Assembly: GCF_901000735.1 (NCBI RefSeq)
Contig: NC_081545.1
Location: forward strand, 32,853,634-32,917,633
DNA length: 64,000 nucleotides
Reading direction: 5' to 3'
DNA from: Corylus avellana
Lineage: Eukaryota > Streptophyta > Magnoliopsida > Fagales > Betulaceae
Shown: positions 22,704 to 37,132 of the stretch, piece by piece
Numbering within the stretch: position 1 is the first letter of the stretch
How the letters are laid out: the number at the start of each line of letters is the position of its first letter
Program-made: the position numbers and the translations under genes
Notes under the pieces: model-generated
What the model saw: the letters and a program-made list of their open reading frames with translations, nothing else
Told to the model about the DNA's origin: nothing
Databases searched by the model: none

Positions 22704-25700
22704 TTACCTAAGAAGAAAATAAGGATCAAAACCATCCCAAATACAGTCATCTCTAAACTCAGGGATCAAGTGGTCAGCAGTCGTACCAACATTATTCTGA
22801 TGTAATCTAACAACTAACAAATACAGGTTAAATATCAAAGGGTTCCTAAGAAATGGATTAATAGTTCTACCAAGTTCAACAACATCAGATAGCAGAGGTG
22901 TACGGTCCTCTGTGTTACTGTTTCCATTGAAAATGCACTTCGAAAGGGTATAAAAAGCAAGCAAATTTGCATACATCGGTAAGAAAGCATCCTTGTGGTT
23001 GCCCACACCTCCTATCCAATCAACTCCTCCCTGTTTCTCAACATAGTCCTTGGCGAACACCATCAACTGATGGCAGAATCTGTGCCTCCAGCCGTACAAA
23101 GAATTTCTGAATCCCTCTTTGTCTGAGACTTTAACTGCCCAGGATTTTGAAACTGGCAGCATCTCTAAATGAAAACAGCAAAGTTGACAGATCAAAAGCT
23201 TCTCTTCGTGATGATTATCAATTTCCTTGTCAAAGACCCGTCTCACAAGGTCTCCTTTAGATACTGCATAACCAGTTGCATTCAGTACCCACTGCAAAAG
23301 GTAATCAAAGTACTCAATCCAGTGAGCAAAGACAGAAGACAGATGGTCAAAACACAACCCTATTACTTTCTCCACTTGGGTTGGAACCTTTCCAGCATGA
23401 GAGCATCTTCCACATCCTTCCAATAAAAAACACTTTTGAACATCCAAGGCAAGCCTCTGCCTGATCCCGTCATCCTCATCCTCCAGCAGCTGGATACAAG
23501 TGAACCATATATCCAGTATTTGACAAGCATACTTGTTGAGAGCTTCATTTGGCTCAAAATGAGAGCGTAAATCCTTATCTGGGATTTGGTCATTGAGCAC
23601 AGAAGAACCAATAAGCACAGCTTGTTCCAATAATCCAGATGCTATCACAGATTCTGCTGCAGCCTTGCGCATGTTTATTGGCTCAGAAGAGGCACTATGT
23701 TGTTTAATTAGGCTAGTGAAAAAGCTGATGCAATCATACAAGCGGGCCGATCTTTCCAATTGATCAGATTTGCAATGGTCAGCGGATTTCCTCAACTCTA
23801 GAATGCTTATAAATAAACTGGCAAACCGCTTTACACATATTCCCATGCAGCAGATGAGTGTTTCTCGAGTCTTTGATTGTCTTGTTAGTTTGTACAAGGA
23901 AATTAGCCTATCCCAAAACTGAAACAAAGAATCACATTCCATCACACCAATGTAAAATGTTTGAGTCCCTTTTTCATCACTAAGTTTCTGAAACTGAAGC
24001 AAGTTCCAAGCAAAAAGAATCCTGAGAATGTAATATGTGCATCTATTATTCTTTTCCAAGTCTAAGAGCTTCATCATTGTTGCCTGGAGGTTGGTTTTGG
24101 TCCAGTTCTGAATTAGCCTAATCTCACTGCTAGACAGATCATGGACCTCACAACCTGGTGCAGTTGCTTTCAGGAACTTAAGCAGCCACTTCAATGTTGC
24201 AAGTCGAACTTCATATGATGTATCTGACAAGGAGCATATCAGCCTTTCCTGGAGTCCAGCAAAAGTATTCTCTATTTCAGGTAACTTCAACAATTTTGAA
24301 TCAAGTGGGGGACATCTTTGTGGCATCTGAAGAAACTCTTCAGACACTTTCTTAGATGCTTGAAATACACAACTAAAATACGAAAAAGCCGCATGTTCAC
24401 GAAGTTCCGCTATGGTGGGATCATAATATGACAGCCCATAAGAAGCTTCAATATCCAAGCATTCTCTAGATGACTCTAATAATAGGTTCCTGATGGCATA
24501 GAAATTTTTGCTCATACCGCATGTACGTGCAATACTAAGCATGTGATCCAAAACCCTCAAGAAAGTGGCATTGAGAATGGGGCAAGGGCACATTCTGGGG
24601 CTTGCAATCCATGAACGCATCATCAGAACTTGGAACAACTCACCAAGAATCTGATCTTTCTTTGAGAAATCAGCAAGATCTCTACAGTTCATATCTAGAA
24701 GAGAACTTAACTGCAATAGTAGTCCATGTACTGAATTTAAAGAAAAATGGCGAGAACCTTGGGTCACATCCAATGAAACAGGGGATGCTGTGTGTTGGTT
24801 TTCCACACAAGGCAACTCAGAGGCTATATTGAGAAGGACAATTGGCAATTTTTCATTAGATACAATACCAGTTAAAGCTCTAGATGCAAGAACACGGACT
24901 CGTAGATTGCTTTGGGTTGAACACCTCCTGATGAATGGCATGAACATGAAAGGGTCAAGGTCATCTCCAGTCTCACTTGCAATTGTTGAAGGCTTGAGCC
25001 TGGACAAAAGTATGAGTATAGGGCACAAGCTTGGGTGCACAACATTTGCCAGGTCAGATTCTGAATGTCCAGAGGGCATATCACCAAGCAACTCGGTTGC
25101 AACTTTTAGTTCATTGAAAACAAATGGATGCAATGAGGGATACCTTCACACAAAAAGTAAATCGAATTTATTGTTTAATAAAAGAAATAATTTTACAAAA
25201 ACAAATCATTAAAAATTCATGCTAATCAGAAAGACGCAAATTTTAACCCAGAAACAAAATATGAAAAAGGGAAGAAAAAAAAAATCAAACTTCTTTTGGT
25301 CTAAAGACTCGTGTATGTCAGACAAGAAAGTATACAAATTAAAACTGCCAACTAAATTGTCATCATCAGACAGAGGTTGGAAGCCACAGTAAAAAGAACA
25401 AAGGTGTGTCAATATGAATTAATTACAAGGACCAAACCGAAATATAGAAACAAATTTTGCAATTGATTTTTTTTTATATTTTTTGTAATTCCTTGACGTA
25501 GCATTTGTGTTTCTTTTTCCTACCCAATCACCAAAACTCGTCAGCCAAATTCGAAAAATCCAACCCCTCCCCAGAATTTTATTCTTTTGTCTCAATTCTC
25601 AAATCAAGAACTAAATGGTTTTAAAAATTGACACAGATAACCAACTAGACTTCTGCAGGGTTAAAGTTCTTGGACAACTTTCCAAATTACTATGTGAACT

Positions 25701-28700
25701 GACAAAAGACAGAGACACTATGCCAGGCTAACCGCTTTGAATAAAATTTACAAATTCACAGAAGACAACCATGTTGGCAAGTGAACTTCCAAGGGAAAGT
25801 GTCCTTCGTTTAATCGAACAATAAGGCAACCGAGTCCCCTTCAATTGGTACTCAGTATGTACAAAGAGAGAAAAAAGAGGAAAGACTGAAGCAGCTCAAA
25901 AATGTTCAGAACTTGTAAAATAGATAAATAAACAAATGAAACAACCTATTCTTGTCAACATTTCAGTTTCCCCCGTAGCCCCACAACCAAACAGAGTCCA
26001 ATAGAACAATATATTTTGTTGTAATCCAATATTATTTCTTTTTCTTTTTCTTTTTTAATTATTATTTATTTTTTATAACTAATGCAACTGCTTAGGAATA
26101 CATTGCACTCAGTAAAGATGAGTGCAAAATATTTGTTGTAATCCTAAATTTTATTTTTTCCCATTCTTCCACTTTTCTGACAATAAAACAATTCAGATAA
26201 CTGCGAATTACATATTAAATAAGAAGAAGCACATCGAGACAATGTAGTCCCTCCCCCCTCCCCCTCCAAGGTTTTCCCCATGTGCTAAAAACAACTCCAA
26301 TTGTGATAATGATTAAGGATTAGCTTGTAAGCTCAAAAATTGGATTGTCATGCACTAAGGAGCCATGTAATAAAGAAATTTTCAAAGTAAAAATAACAAA
26401 TCTGAAAGATTCCCTTCTCCATCAAGTTCTTTTGATTTCTACCTATTAGGCTTCAATTGTCTAACTCTGATGAACTCATTATGTGAACTTGAAACAATCT
26501 GTCTCAATACTGATTTCAACATGTTCGCCAAGACCATAGAAATAATTTTGTACACACCATGGATGAGGGACACAAAAGTAGCATTAACGCTCTTCTCAAA
26601 CTTCCCTCGGCTATGAAACTCCTTAAAAACTTCCATGATGTCCTCTTTTAATACCTCCCAACACTTCTAGAAAAAAAGCAATAGAAAATCCATTAGGTCC
26701 TGGGGCCCTTATCACCATTGAATTCTCTTACCACCCCTAACACTTCACTCTCCACAAAGTCTCTTTACAACCAAATTTTCTCCTCCGCATCAACGTGCAA
26801 TTTTTCAGCATTGATTGTAGTATATTGTAGTCCTACACCAATCTACAGCGGCTAAAATTCTACCCAAGATACATCAAACTCCAACAAGTAGAATATAGGG
26901 GTCATATTGACTAGAACTTGTAGTGTAGTTACACCCCCAAAAGGGAATCATTCCACCACAGGTTCATATAGGGTTCTATATTGATGACTTTCTAATAAAC
27001 ATTTTACAGGCAAATGGAAATTGTATAACCAAGTACTAAGTGCACCAAAAGTAAACAAAGAAATATTTAATCAAACTTGCTAGTCAAAGAAACCATACCT
27101 ATGAAAAAATTCAAGCCCAGTTAATGCACGTCTAGCTGATTCTCGTTTTTGAACATTAAGGAATCCAATCACGCGACGTACCAAAGCAGTGTATGCCAGA
27201 CAAGCACTGTTTCGTACCTCCCAGTATGGCGAAGAGAAAGAGCGAATAGAAACAATCAAAGCCTCAGCAGAGAAGCCTGAGACATCAGTAGCCAGGTTGG
27301 TGTCATTGAAAGCAGCTTTAAGGACGTTGAATGAGTGTACTGTAGGAATGACACCCTCATCACGCATCTTTGAGGAGTTTTCACTCTCATTTATTTGAGG
27401 TTGCAATGCATACTTGGTTTCTTGGTTTGATTTTGTTGACAAAATTTTGCATGAGTCGCCTTTTGTGCCACTGGTTTCAATTTGGTTCAGCATAGACCCA
27501 TTAGCTACATCTATTAGCCACCGTAGTGCCCGAGGGAGGAGCTTCTTTGGTGCACCTTCTGGCTCCGAGAGAAACAGAGCAGTAAATGCAGCAGGAATGC
27601 CTGCACTTCTCCTTAATAAATCATCAACTATTTGTCCCTTGGCCACAGTTCTTTCCATAAGTTGCTCCATCCAGGATTCTGTCAACTTACAGAGTCTGAG
27701 AAGGGACACACCATATTAGAAAATATATTTACAATGTTTAAATGAAAAGAGAAACCATCAAAAACCTATGAACAGATTCAAACCCACAAACATGGAGTCC
27801 AAGATTTGACCATGGGATACTTTAAATATAAGTATAAAAAATAACATTGTTTGTAGACTGCAGACTCTTCAACACAGTGCAAAGGGAAGTAATATGCGGA
27901 ATAGTTGATTCCTATTTGTTATAATTACAGCTTAGTTGGTTGACTTGATTTGAATTTCCTTCTCAACATCCAGAATCTAAATATATCTCTGAGCTTTCAG
28001 AAAGAATTAATATTTGATGTTTTTGTAATCCAACTAAAATATAATTTTCACCATGAATTCAGCAATTTATAGTTATGCATTTCCAGTTTCTCTTAAAGCT
28101 AATCTAACTCTGGTTGAATCAATGTGAAGGGAATTGATTCCATTCCATCACTGAATACTGCAATTTGTATTTCTTCAACATTCTTGTTTATTTCTAATCT
28201 ATTTGGTCTAAGTTCTCAAAGAAACAACATATATTTCCAGATTCATATTCTCTTTTAAACATTACTCAGTTCTGAGACAAAGTAAATGAGGGAATGTAGA
28301 TACATCTGCAAGTACAGTTGCTCAAATTATGACAAATCATAAATTGAAGATTATGCTACAATAGCTAAGATTAACTTGCCAGTCTGACCAGCATTGCTCA
28401 TAAATGGTCCTTTTCATCTAAAAAAAACATGGACATTATTGCAGGAATTTTGTTATTTTTCAATAATGGAGCAGTTGGTTGGCGATATAATATATATTTT
28501 TTCTATTGCAATCTGCATTGCTGCTTCTGCTGTCTTAAAAAGAAACAAGGTTGTCGACTCCAATAACATACAAGAGTAATATATATCGTGATTCCTCTTC
28601 AAACTAGGTCAAAGGCATGAAATAAAATAGAAACTGTAAAAAGATCAAATGGGAACATACCTCGGATCATTTGAACAAAGTAGACGGTTGCAAAGAGCTG

Positions 28701-31700
28701 TGAATCCAGCCCTCGTCTTATCAATTGCACCATTATGCTTCATCTTCAGAAGGACTTCTAGAAAGTGGCTCCCAATTGTTTCAAGTTGTTTCACATCAAG
28801 CATCGCATCAGATATTGCCATCACCGAAGAATCAGCAGCATCAGAAAAGGCAACCCCAGACGCTAATGAATCTAAATTACTGCTACTTGGTAAAGGAATC
28901 TTTCTTATGATGGTTCCCAAAAGAAGACTCACCTGACAAAAAACATATATTACCATTAACAGTAATTAATATAACTCAAGAAATCTAACAAAACTGAGCA
29001 CCTATATTGAATGCACAGGCAGTTCATGGGCATATTCTATCCATTGTGATCTAAACACAACTGATTACCACCAGAGAAATGAATGACAACATGCGCATAA
29101 TTAGCTCACTTCAATGAACAGAAAAAAAGGAACCGGAAAAAAAATGAGTACCTCTTTCATAGCAAGCCAGCAACCAACCATAACTACTTGTTCCGGTCTA
29201 ACATCCTGGACATTTTTTGACTTCGTGTCTCCATGGACTGAAGAATGTGTCGGCACACTCACCTCATTTGAAGCCTCGGACAAGAAATTATCATCATCAA
29301 CCATGTCATCCATGTCCTCGGGCAGAAACCAAGCATCAGCAGAAACCACCCAAAGGGCTAAAGAAGTAATTTGCAAAATGAGCTCCAAGAGCTTCTCTAA
29401 TAAATGTCTCATCTCTAAGATGCTGGCCAAGACAATATCAGAATTCCAATCCAATTCCTCAAAAGTATACCGTAGAGCAAGTAATACACCATGAACAAAG
29501 CTGTTCTTGCATGCTTCAGAAAGATCCCTCTCCCCGTCCTCCACAGCAACATTTAACCAATCTACAAGTGATTTCATATATTCTATGACAGGATGCCTGG
29601 GTGTACCAGTCTGATAATTGCCATTTACTAATCCAGGCTGTGGACGAAAACAGACAATATTAACTGAAGCTTTGACGATCCACCCTAGCTCCAATACATA
29701 CTTTCTAAATATAAGGCGTAAGGTCAGAGCTCCAGCATCACTTTCTCTCACACGTGGACTGCAGACTAATTTCTTAGCCCAGGCAATTACTTTCTGGACC
29801 ATGTCTTCACTTGAAATTCCAGGGAGTGGAGTAGGAAAATGTAGCAATATACGAAAAGAACTCTCCCTCAGCCTGTCCCAACTATCTACTATCGACCCAA
29901 CTAACAACAAAGTTGAATCAGGTAATAGAATTCCTTTATTGTACGGATTAAGACAGCTTTCAGGAAAAAGAGATCTACAGTCTTCCTGGAAAGAAGGCAC
30001 AATAGACCAAACGTTAAGCATTATCTGAATGAGTTCCATGGCCATTATTTTTCTCTTGTAAGGAGCAGACGGATAGCATGAGAAAAATAAAAAACAACTA
30101 AACCACCTCATAAAATGAAAAAGATCATCTGCTCTATGAACTACTGTTTCCTTGCTTCCATTGGAAAGATGTGCTTCATTATCATCGCGATATACAAGTG
30201 GTTTCCAGCTCCCCTGCTTGAATTGTCTCTCCAAGGCTGTCCGAACCCGAGAAAAGAACTTTCTGAATAAGCTGGTCCACTTCATCTGAAAAGAAGTAGA
30301 GCAACACCTCATGTTTAATGGCACTGCTTCCTTCATCAAAGTGAGCTCTAAACGGGAAGGCAGGCTAGATGTTTTAGGGTTTAAGAAAAGAGTCTCAGCA
30401 GCATCTACACGGAGTAACTCATCAACATGGGTCAATGCCAGTACTAGCCACTCAACAGGGACTTCAATCTCCATCCCCTTTATGCAGACAAGAGCATAAT
30501 GGGAAAGGCAATCTGTCCCTAGCCCACCCTCTTTCTGGTGAACCATGTTGTTTTGGGCACAATCAATGTCCCCCTCAATCAAAGCCAATGAACGAGATAC
30601 CTTCAGCAATGACACTAAAATGGCCACTTGCTGTTCGACTTTAAGTTCCATGTTCCCAGAACCAAACTCAGGATATAACTGTCCATTCTCACGCCCATTT
30701 GGTCCAACAGAGATAAAAGCAAGCATAGAAAATATACTATCCACATCTACTTCAAGTAAGACAGGCAGAGCATAAGTGTTCAAATTTGAGCGAAGCTTTG
30801 AAACTCCAGAAGCAAGCCCATACATAAAGGGGGGCAAACAATGCCCTCTAAAAGCTGCATACCCATTTTCAATACCCTCACTGCTCCAGCACTCATCACG
30901 CAAGTACTCAACAAAACACTTCAAAAATGAAGTGGCAGCACAGCACACATCATCATCAATGTACGCCTGTATCGTTTCAAACAGCAAGTCAAGATTCATA
31001 TCTAACATAGTCTTTGCCCCCAGCCTCTTGGTCAGCGAAGCTAAAGGAACGTATCTCCCCTTACAACGTGGCCCCAGATGGAGAAGATCCGAAGCAATCT
31101 TTCGCAAGAACGACTTCATTCTCTCACTACCCTCCGACCATCGAAGGGAAGATTGAACGTCTAAAAAGAGATCAAAAATGAGATGAACCTGCTTCACCGT
31201 TTGACTCAAGGGGTCTTCTAAGTTATTCCATATAATTCTCAACACCCGGGCTCCCATTTCCTCCGGAATCAAATCATAACCTCCTGACAAGTTACTAATA
31301 TTCGCTAACATTGAGGTTTTTATCTGTTGCAAACAAATCTGCAACACGGTTAACGCATGAAAATTAAAATGGCTATCGTTTGGGTTCTCACAATAGTTAC
31401 AGAGCTCAGGCAAAATCCCATCATACAGTATAGTCTTAACAGAATTACCACCACTCTCACCAACCTCATTGCCATTCAAACCATCCCCCAATACATCAAA
31501 TTGGGTATTAAGCACATTTCGTGAAACCGCAGTAAGAATCCCTCTAATCAAGCAAAGTCTACTCAAAACCGAAACGTTTCGTACTTCACTATATAAATCA
31601 CCCTTGTAAGGAACCTTTGCAATCACATCTCTAAGCTCAATCAAACCACGAGTAGTTTGATAGAATATACCTTCAATGATGAACAAACCAAGCTCTTGAG

Positions 31701-32478
31701 CGTTTAAACACGCTTGCAACGCCGCACAAAAGCTCACCCCTGCCGCCACGAAACAGTCCCTCGAGAACGCCGTTGAGTTTAGGACGTTCAAAATGACCGT
31801 CACGGCCGTTCCCAGAACATTCTCGGCGTCGTGACAGTCCGTGAACTTCGACGGGAACCGTTGGAGCAGGTAGTACAAGCACGAGAGAGCCTCCTGGCAC
31901 TGTTCCATGACGATCGGGGACGGCCGAGCCGAGTCCTCCGTCTCCGAAACGACGCCGTCCAGGCTCGAAACGGCGTCTCGAGCCACCAAAATAGCGCACT
32001 CCTCAACGACGTTCGCCAAATACCCCAACTTGGGCATTCCCAGGACGGACAACGCCACGCGCGACGCGCAAAAGCGCGTCCGCTTACCTCCGCCATACTC
32101 GTCGCAAAGCGCATGGAGGCAGGCGCCGATGAGAGCATGATGGTGGCGCGTCTTGGCCAAGGCAGAGACTAGGGTTCGGTGCAGTGGCAGAGAGTTCTCG
32201 AGGAACAACACCTCCAAGTAGAAGCGGGCGGCCTCGGAGACCGAAGCCTCATCTTCGGCGTTGGATAATAAGTCGCTGAATGAGGCCGCGACTCTCTTCG
32301 CGTGGTCGACTTGGGCGTAAATGGAATTGAGAGAGACTAGTTTTTGCAACTCCTCGTAGAATTTTGAAGAGGTTGTTTGGAGTTTGAGGGCTAAGGACTC
32401 GGAGTACGAGCTGGGGAAAACGGCGGCGTTATAAGTGTAGCGGTGGCGGTGCTGTAGAGCACGCCATTTCGCGGACAT
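22704..32478 (-). CDS. THADA: Thyroid adenoma-associated protein (THADA) homologue, TRM732/DUF2428 family
   Basis: Four exons, 29152-32478, 28661-28932, 27099-27695 and 22704-25143, join in phase 0, 2, 2 to give 2,211 residues, the usual plant size. The long alpha-helical, leucine-rich sequence fits an ARM/HEAT-type scaffold. The DUF2428 signature RRSAGIPAAFTALFLSEPEG starts at about residue 1,233 in exon 3. In yeast the family member Trm732 partners the methyltransferase Trm7 for 2'-O-methylation of tRNA position 32; a similar role with a plant TRM7/FTSJ1 is inference. No catalytic motif is visible, as expected. Exon 1 encodes 1,109 residues without interruption. Its 5' end is GC-richer than the rest. 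Intron 3 (25144-27098) contains a dead LINE fragment. There is no obvious TATA box upstream of 32478. Confidence 0.93.
26440..26830 (-). mobile_element. Degenerate LINE (non-LTR) reverse transcriptase fragment
   Basis: On the minus strand the stretch gives ESEVLGVVREFNGDK, then (after a one-base shift) GPNGFSIAFF, then EFHSRGKFEKSVNATFVSLI and GVYKIISMVLANMLKSVL, ending near SSHNEFIRVRQ. These blocks match the N-terminal half of plant L1-type reverse transcriptases. About 25 residues are missing between SLI and GVYKIIS, including the usual FRPISL block, and there is at least one frameshift. It lies in intron 3 of the THADA homologue in the same orientation as the gene. It is a pseudogene. Confidence 0.85.
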
Positions 32479-33564
32479 GCTTCTGAGCGAATTGGAGTGA
32501 GAATCACGGGGATGAGAATTATACTTCCGAGAGTGCCGGTGGCGGCTAGAACAGGTAGTTTAACATGGGAGGAACGGTAGGGCGAAGACAGAACAGAGAG
32601 AAAAGCTCTGCTAGGATTTTTGTTGGGCTTGAGTATGAATGGAGGATTTGAGGGCCCTTTTCTGCTTTGAGGCCCATGGAAGCTGAAGACCGCAGCCAGC
32701 TCTTCCAGACCGTTTAGCCACTCGCAGTTTCAAGCCCATTTAAAATTTTTTGAGGTTGCTATGCCACGACACGGGCTGAACACCTCCTTCCTCAACCCAA
32801 TTCCCGGCCTGTTGTCACGAAGTATTTACTTGGTTTTTGTTCAGAATCGGCTGGTAGAAGTTATTATTCAAATGATTCATCTGTTGATAATAAAGTTTTT
32901 TACTACGAGAAACCGAAAAAACTAGTTTATTGATTTTGTCAAACTTTTTCTTTTCAAAATCATAACGTGGTGCAAAACCAAATTTTAGCTGGAATTAAAT
33001 GATAGCAATGAACTAAATCAAATTGGAGAGCTACCTATTTTTTCGTCCACGGAACCTAGCAGTACAAAGTTTCCACCTTTTTATGCTTACAAGTAAGTTT
33101 ACAAGGCAACGTTTTCTTCTGCTCATTTAACAAGGTTTTTTCCACAGAAACAAACATTGACAATTCCACCAGCAAATGGAACAATATGAAGATAAGAAAA
33201 AGATTGAGAAAGTAACTTAGACAATTCAGAGCTTCAAACAACAAGTAGAGCTACCCCATTCTGCCCAGAAGTTTGCCTGAGGGGGGGGACTCAAACGTGT
33301 TCCAAGAGTTCATAGCAGCCTTCTGCTGCGAAAATAACATGGACCGCCAGGATCAGAAAATCCCATCTTCCAACCTAGCCCACAAAGAGTTCAATCAAGA
33401 GGAGCTCATAGATTCTACGCAGTAAAGATGCTAAATCGAATTCATTGAAACCCATCCAAGGCTTGAGTAATTCGAGGACAATCCTCAATTTAAAATAAAT
33501 GGAGGGTACAACCACACGGGCCATGTCCAATACCTTGACAAAATGAGACAATCATAGAGTTTCT
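32479..33564. other. Intergenic region between THADA homologue and CUL3
   Basis: Both genes are on the minus strand, so this holds the promoter and leader of the THADA homologue and the CUL3 3' untranslated region. I see no further gene or repeat. Confidence 0.6.
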
Positions 33565-36500
33565 TCAAGCAAGGTACCGATACATTTTCCTATCATTTTT
33601 ATCCCTCTCCAAAAACTCTCTCTCAATGAGGGATTCAATTCGTTTTTTGATAATAACAGGGTTGGGTAAGAACCGCGCCTGCAGCTGCTTCGTGACTTCA
33701 GCAATAATGTTATTATGATCTAGCATCCGCCTTGACTTCATGATCCTCACAATCGCTGCCTCAATCTGAGGCTTCCTATCTTCCTCTACTCTCTGCCGGG
33801 TTTCTTGATTTTCAGGTTCAGACTCCCTCTGTGCAACAACAGTACCTATTTTTACCTTGTAGAGCTTGCTTGTGAACTTTTCGTTAAAGAAAAAGGCATC
33901 ATCCTCCGCTATGTCCTTGCTCATAGGCTCCTTCCGCAGAACATTCTTCCCCTTGACACAGGCCAGAGACTGTAGACATCTCTTCAAGTCTGAGGCAGGT
34001 ATCTCCGTGGCTTGTTCAATCTCTTTATAAGTCATGCGATCGGCATTATTGAAAAGCATCAGTACACACATCTGGTAGGTGGAAACATTCAGCTCATGCT
34101 TCTGGCCCTTCCCAAAGGTTGCTTTCAAATCAGCGGTGCCCATATTTGTTTGCCAAGACAGCCTACGCCCAGTATGAGTCCCAAGATAATAACTCCTGAA
34201 CTTCTCACATACCCCTAGGATTTCTGCTGGAAGGTTGCATGTAGCACTTGGTTGAGTTGGCCACGAACCTGTAGTGAGCACTTGGACAGCTAAAGTAGGG
34301 CTATCCCCTACTAAATCGGGGCCATTGCTCGCATAGAAGCCCTGCATTGTATCCTGAGAGGTCTTCATATCAGTGAACATACCTTCCAGTTTAGATGTAA
34401 ACTGATATCCACATTCTGTTTTAAGCTTAACAATCAAACTTCTTTCTGCATCATCAGAGACAGTTTTCCCTGCAAGAAGCCTCTTGGCCAAATGTTGCTT
34501 GTAATACTTCTCAAATACATCTTTCTCTTGGAGGTAACGGAAAAGCATCATGACCTTGTCCAGTACAACCTCCACATCCTCCTCACTAACTCCTCTGAGT
34601 CCTTTACGTAGCTTGTCATCCACAAACAAAGAGATAAATTCTGGAGACCGAGTGTTCAAATTAATGAAGTACTCAAAAGAGGAATTCAAAGCATTCTGGA
34701 ATGTTTTGTCATTGCCAAATGCCAAACTGATGATTTTGTCATATTTATCTTTTAAATCCAGGAGCCGCTGCACAAAGTCTACAGGATCCCTCAACCTTTC
34801 TGGATCAGTAACTAGTTGCTTACCAGTATCCCGAATGTATGAAGTCATGACATCCCTAACTATTGAGAGTCCTGTGGGCACTCTGCGAAACAAGTTATAC
34901 ATCCTTCCCAAGTCCTCATATTTGTCATTCACAAGCATATTAACTATGCCCGAGTTCTCCATATGGACAAGTCTCTGCATGTGACTTTCAATCATCTCCT
35001 TCTCGACCACATTAGTTATCTTGTCTAAACTTCTTGTGTCCAAATAATGGGACACTCTCTCCATTTCTTCATTTAGACGTCTCTCAGCCTTTTTTAGATA
35101 ATCCCCACAATCACAACACTCAATAAATTGTTGAGACTCAAGACGGTAAAAATCAGCTGAAACTTCAAGAAAATGGTGCTCAAAGTCTTCTTGGTAAACA
35201 GTAGAACCTAAATCCATTAGCATCTTTATAATATTCCTCATCAAACCCCTATTTATAACTTCTCCATTCCTTTCTCTATGCACAAGCTCAAGAAGTGTAT
35301 CCCGAAGCCTAGTCTGGGTTTTGCTGGAGTGGATAACAACATCTCTCCACAAATTCAACCCAAGCTCATGAACTGGGGTTTTGTGTGTGCTTGGGATGAA
35401 AGTCCTATCCATGTACATCAATATATCTCGGATCATTTGCAATGCCTTGTTATGATCTGCCCATTTCCTGTTCAGCTCTTCCAAAAATAACTCCCCCTGT
35501 GCAGCTTCAATCGATTTAGATATTTCACTTAGATGCGAAGTCATAGTTGCCACAAGTCCAGAGTAGAGTTTTTCTCCAAATTTGTGCAGCACCATGTTGT
35601 AAGCATTCCTGTATGTATTCAGAATCTTAAACATTAGAAAACGCAAAGTGGTGGGAAAGAAAGATATCAACCGCTCATCTTAGAAGTGACAAAAAAAGAA
35701 AAAAAGGATAAAATATCGGGGAGGTAGTTAAGTGAAAAAAAAAAAAAAAAAAAAAAAGAGAGAGAGCGAATATCTCTACGGACACAGTATCATGTAGGAA
35801 AATAGGTGGAAAGGGGATGGAGAGAGAGAGAGTCCACCAGTATATCACAGGAAAACCACATATTGCGCTTGAATCAAAGCATTAAAACGTATATCTGTAA
35901 AACATATAGCTAAAATAAAAAGAAATTACAGCATGCGAGAGACCTCATAAGGGACACTGCATCAGAGGAAATAAAGCACGCTGAAATACAACTAGTACAC
36001 ACAGAGATACCACTGAAGTCTCCTGAAATTGAAACTATCTTCCACTAGTCTGGGAACAAATCAGATATAAAGTAACACCAAACTGACATGGGACATTGAA
36101 TTGAAAATGGCATGCTTCCAACAGTTTCAAATTTACGCATGCAACAGCAAGCAACATTTTCTGCATCATTTTCAATCTTTTTTCTTTTGCTTCCAGATGC
36201 ATAAACCAAATTTCGATTTGCTCTCTTACTACTTCGGACCGTATGAATCCTACATTATTAATGCACTTCTCATCCATGTCCAAGCTTTTCTTTTCTTTTC
36301 TTTTTTGCTTTATGAATCACTCCAAGCTTTTACCAAAACAAAACAAAGCCAGGGGCGAAAAGACCCATGCATTATCAAACATTATCCAGGTCAATTTTGA
36401 AAGATAGACATAGCATAATAATCGAAGCCCAAAAATTCATTAAATATGTTCTTGATCATCGCCAAAAAAAATTAAAAAAGTACAAACAAAAAAACTGTGC

Positions 36501-36687
36501 AATTATGTAAAACAAAGCGGCAAAACCTATAAAGCTCTTCGAAGCTGAGCCCGCTAGCATTATGATTGTAAATCTCGTGGATCGCATGCTCCAGAATCTT
36601 CCACGTCTTCTCTGGGTACTTGGGATCCACCACGACCCGGTGCTTGAACGCCTCTATCTGGAAGTTCTTCTTCTTCGGAGCGCTCAT
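33565..36687 (-). CDS. CUL3: Cullin-3, scaffold of CRL3 ubiquitin ligases
   Basis: Scaffold that joins BTB-domain substrate adaptors to RBX1/E2 in CRL3 E3 ligases. Two exons (36527-36687, 35608 down to 33565) join in phase 2 within LYR|NAYNM and give 734 residues, close to plant CUL3A/B. The start MSAPKKKNFQIEAFKHRVVV matches the family's N-terminus. Cullin repeats fill the N-terminal half. The cullin homology domain includes YYKQHLAKRLLAGK and the winged-helix segment at the end. The NEDD8 acceptor lysine is in IVRIMKSRR, K678, and the terminus MYRYLA is intact. The 3' boundary is the stop at 33565. The single intron (35609-36526) holds a long A run and GA-rich sequence around 35738-35770. 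A telomere-motif sequence TTAGGGTTAGG at 36901-36911 (AACCCTAA on the gene's strand) lies in the likely promoter. Confidence 0.97.
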
Positions 36688-37132
36688 CTTCTCCGATTAC
36701 AGCTCTCTCACAAACCCTACTACCACCACAGAGATTCCGATTCTCGGTATAAATCCGAACCGAACCCGAATTAGCCCCCCGAAGCGTCAATTCGAACCCA
36801 TAAAACCCGATTAACACGGAAATTGGATCCTATGAGAAAACCCTATCTTTTGGCTCGAATCACGTTGAGAATAGGGTTTCTGAGGTTAGGAAATGGAATG
36901 TTAGGGTTAGGTTTGCGCGAGCACAACGAAATTTGAGACGAAAATTAAAATCATAGAGTTGAGTCTAAAGTTTTTAAAGGGTCGCATTTGGACAAAGACA
37001 TAATAAAAAATAAATAAAAATAAATAAAATATAAAATATAAAATATAAAAAAATAAAAGGAGATAGATACTCCACTGTCTAGAGGTCTTCAACTTTTATC
37101 AAATTATCACTAGCTTCACCTATGTTTTAAAA

